A DNA stretch of 39,789 nucleotides, taken from the IMG/VR virus record IMGVR_UViG_3300020122_000438, positions 1 to 39,789 of that record. One strand, written 5' to 3'. Below the pieces are notes generated by a model that was not told the origin of the DNA, made no database searches, and worked only from the letters and a program-made list of their open reading frames with translations. The position numbers were made by a program, and so were the translations under genes. Position 1 is the stretch's first letter. Every line of letters begins with the position of its first letter. Shown here one piece after another: positions 37,792 to 39,789 of the stretch. Source of the stretch: a virus.

Positions 37792-37991
37792 TTTTTGTCC
37801 CACATTGATTGACCTACCCACTCGACATCTTTCCATGATTTCATCATAGAAACATTTCCTTTACCAGGAATCTGCACATGGCCGATAATGCCATTATCTT
37901 GAACTTCTCGAACAAACATAAAACAACCTCCATATTGTTTATCACTTGGATGAATCTGTACGATATCACCATAACCTACTTCTTGCATCAT
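37788..37991 (-). CDS. Hypothetical small beta-barrel-like protein
   Basis: Not recognised. A 67-residue protein (YGDIVQIHPSDKQYGGCFMFV; GIIGHVQIPGKGN) with an SH3-like beta pattern seen in several phage DNA-modification accessory proteins. Ends DKK, overlapping the next start by four bases. Confidence 0.6.
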   Translation of the reverse strand: MMQEVGYGDIVQIHPSDKQYGGCFMFVREVQDNGIIGHVQIPGKGNVSMMKSWKDVEWVGQSMWDKK

Positions 37992-38224
37992 TTCTTCCTC
38001 CCGTTTCTGATGTTCATTTGCTTCCTTTCAAAATCTTTCTGGGCTTCATCTGGATCATAATCTGAACAAGAACCAAGACGTTTAGCTTCTCTCATGACCA
38101 CAGATTTAACCCTTCCAACATGTAATGCTATCTCCGAATAGGACATATTCAGCTCTATGCCTTCCTTGACTTTCACTCTTTCCTCTATTGTAAGAGGATT
38201 AATCGCTATCCATTTACTAACCAT
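37988..38224 (-). CDS. IS30-like helix-turn-helix protein
   Basis: A 78-residue DNA-binding protein. LTIEERVKVKEGIELNMSYSEIALHVGR followed by VVMREAKRLG is the HTH_38 pattern found at the front of IS30 transposases, here without a catalytic domain. ATG 38224 overlaps the upstream stop (TGATG) and has GGGAAG seven bases before it. It may regulate this operon. Confidence 0.68.
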   Translation of the reverse strand: MVSKWIAINPLTIEERVKVKEGIELNMSYSEIALHVGRVKSVVMREAKRLGSCSDYDPDEAQKDFERKQMNIRNGRKK

Positions 38225-38694
38225 CAGTTGTCTTCCCATCCATCTTCATCATCCTCGTCTTCATGCTCGGATTCTTGAGGTTCTGGATTGGATTCAGGTG
38301 TAATATCATTATCGAAATAATATCTGGTCCTCTGAGCATCGAATTCAGTTAGCCAAGCTTTCAACTCATCTGTTTGGTGATCATATAGCCAATTATAGAT
38401 CTCCTGGCAGATATGTTCATGCCGAGGAAGAAACTTACCATTGATGTCATTCTTCAACATATCAATACACTTATCGAACACTCTCTTCTGAATATTGGAT
38501 GAAGCAGTAATCACTGATTCTTTCATCGAGTAATCTTCATATTCCTGAAGATTTACCATGATCTGGAAAGTCTTCATCGTTTCCATGATTTCTCTCTCTG
38601 CACTTCCAAATGGAATCTTATGAGGATCTGAAACGGTAATGGTAAAGACCAAATCACCGTTCTCTTGATTAACTCTATCTACTTGGATTTTCAT
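38224..38694 (-). CDS. Hypothetical protein with acidic tail, operon leader
   Basis: Not recognised. A 156-residue protein, beta-like at the start (DLVFTITVSDPHKI), helical in the middle, and with a very acidic C terminus (SEHEDEDDEDGWED). Such tails can mimic DNA or bind basic partners. AGGAGG six bases before ATG and the promoter at 38716 make it the first gene of the leftward operon. Confidence 0.65.
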   Translation of the reverse strand: MKIQVDRVNQENGDLVFTITVSDPHKIPFGSAEREIMETMKTFQIMVNLQEYEDYSMKESVITASSNIQKRVFDKCIDMLKNDINGKFLPRHEHICQEIYNWLYDHQTDELKAWLTEFDAQRTRYYFDNDITPESNPEPQESEHEDEDDEDGWEDN

Positions 38695-38710
38695 TAAAAC
38701 CTCCTGGTCC

Positions 38711-38760
38711 TTTCGATTCTATCAAGGTATCGAAACTAAAACAAGAAAAAGATTTGTCAA
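38711..38760 (-). promoter_or_regulatory. Leftward promoter with overlapping operator
   Basis: On the minus strand TTGTTT (38739-38744) and TAGAAT (38716-38721) are 17 bases apart; a TTGACA further upstream (38755-38760) may serve a second start. A perfect inverted repeat, TTTCGAT (38711-38717) and ATCGAAA (38729-38735) with 11 bases between, covers the -10, so a repressor probably binds here. The rightward terminase gene starts 31 bases beyond. Confidence 0.6.
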
Positions 38761-38790
38761 TAATTTTATTTAGATGTTAAAGAAAAGACT

Positions 38791-39789
38791 ATGCAATTGG
38801 AACAAAACGCACAACTCGCAGAAACACTCGGAAATCAAGACTGGCGCCTCCGTAATCTTTACAAAATAAAAGATAAACAAGGAAGGATTGTTGATTTTGA
38901 ACTTAACTGGGCTCAAGAGATTCTTAGAAAACCTCATTATCTCAATATCATCCTCAAGGCTAGGCAGTTGGGTGTTACGACTTATCACGCTATTCTTTTC
39001 CTTGACACCTGTCTTTTTAATAACAACGTCAACTGTGCCATTGTAGCCGATAGCAAACCCATCGCGAGAGAAATATTCATTGATAAGGTTAAATTCGCCT
39101 ATGACAACTTGCCTCAGTTTGTTAGAGACATGTGCCCAGCTTACAGAGATAACGTTCATGAGATGCGTTTTGCCAATGGCTCGGTATTTCGGGTGGCGAC
39201 TTCTCTACGCGGAGGCACGCTGCAGCTTCTACATATTACCGAATTTGCAAAGATTTGTCAGGAGAATCCCAGCAAAGCCAACGAAATCGTTTCAGGAGCA
39301 CTTAATGCGGTTCAAGCGGGTCAGTTTGTCTGCATTGAATCAACCGCACGCGGTCGAGAAGGTCACTTTTATAACCTCTGTAAACAAGCCCAAGCTTTAC
39401 AGGATTCTCAGGTTGAACCTGGACATCTAGATTGGAAGATCTGGTTTTTTCCGTGGTGGCAATCTAAAGAGTATGTAACAGATTCAAAAAATGTCTTGAT
39501 AAGTAAAGATATGGAAAGGTACTTTGAGGATTTAGAAAGTAAACAAATTATTTTAACTTCTGAACAAAAAGCTTGGTACATAAAAAAAATGCAAACCCAG
39601 GGCGAATATATGAAAAGGGAATATCCCTCGACGCCGGAAGAAGCATTTGAATCAGCTAATGAAGGATTTTACTTTGCCAAACAGATCTCACAAGCGCGCC
39701 ACGAAAAGAGGATTTGCCACCTACCGTATGATGAAAATGCCAAAACCTATACCAGCTGGGACATCGGAATCGGTGACTCCTGCGCAATC
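38791..39789 (+). CDS. terL: Terminase large subunit, N-terminal part (ATPase domain)
   Basis: The first 333 residues of the packaging motor, continuing at base 128 after circular closure. The ATPase domain has a Walker-A-like KARQLGVTT (57-64), a Walker-B-like LLHITE (146-151), where Thr-Glu replaces the usual Asp-Glu, and a coupling motif IESTARG (182-188). The RuvC Asp of SWDIGIG is already in this part. ATG 38791 is the only start in the open frame; the ribosome site is weak. The small subunit candidate is at 30594. Confidence 0.93.
   Translation, partial: MQLEQNAQLAETLGNQDWRLRNLYKIKDKQGRIVDFELNWAQEILRKPHYLNIILKARQLGVTTYHAILFLDTCLFNNNVNCAIVADSKPIAREIFIDKVKFAYDNLPQFVRDMCPAYRDNVHEMRFANGSVFRVATSLRGGTLQLLHITEFAKICQENPSKANEIVSGALNAVQAGQFVCIESTARGREGHFYNLCKQAQALQDSQVEPGHLDWKIWFFPWWQSKEYVTDSKNVLISKDMERYFEDLESKQIILTSEQKAWYIKKMQTQGEYMKREYPSTPEEAFESANEGFYFAKQISQARHEKRICHLPYDENAKTYTSWDIGIGDSCAI
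39663..39789. repeat. Terminal direct repeat, copy 2
   Basis: Identical to bases 1-127. Joining the copies restores one uninterrupted terminase frame of about 497 residues and gives a unique genome of 39,662 bp. Confidence 0.95.

Overview
The window is almost certainly one complete circular phage genome opened inside its terminase gene. Bases 1-127 and 39663-39789 are identical, so the unique unit is 39,662 bp, and the large terminase reads from 38791 across the join to 622. The core is podovirus-like: large terminase, P22-type portal, scaffold, an N4-gp56-like capsid protein, adaptor and tail-nozzle proteins, three ejection-type proteins and elaborate tail fibres, with no sheath or tape measure. 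The DNA is AT-rich with Shine-Dalgarno sites, sigma70-like promoters and many ATGA gene overlaps. A lipobox peptide and several membrane microproteins fit a bacterial host, probably Gram-negative. The host cannot be named from the sequence.

Layout. (1) 38791-39789 plus 2-14980 (+): packaging, head, neck, tail nozzle and ejection genes, with a free-standing HNH endonuclease on the opposite strand between terminase and portal. (2) 14972-15572 (-): four membrane microproteins, a possible lysis cassette. (3) 15679-20049 (+): tail fibre genes, including a fibre with an S74 self-cleaving chaperone and a glycine-rich adhesin. (4) 20046-22798 (-): RecT annealing protein, PD-(D/E)XK nuclease, a small lipoprotein and conserved microproteins. 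(5) 23143-27045 (+): replication module with a lambda O-like initiator containing four 23-bp iterons, a duplicated initiator N-terminal domain, a DnaC-type helicase loader, a SpoVG-like protein with an SSB-like acidic tip, and RusA. (6) 26795-30285 (-): serine recombinase, XRE regulator and small unknowns. (7) 30594-34211 (+): probable small terminase, holin-like and other membrane microproteins, tRNA-Asn and a stray virion-type FCCH-like protein. (8) 34153-38694 (-): accessory operon with a HAD/PNK-type phosphatase, a Band-7-like membrane protein, zinc ribbons and an IS30-like HTH protein.

No DNA polymerase, primase, helicase or RNA polymerase is encoded, so the phage probably loads the host replisome at its iteron origin and matures DNA with RecT, the nuclease and RusA. 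I recognise no endolysin. The most interesting points are the iteron origin inside the initiator gene, a leftward promoter that runs into a terminator about 80 nt later, virion domains shared between different structural proteins, an operon whose genes repeatedly end in Lys-Lys because the next ribosome site lies in their 3' end, and many microproteins under 60 residues.
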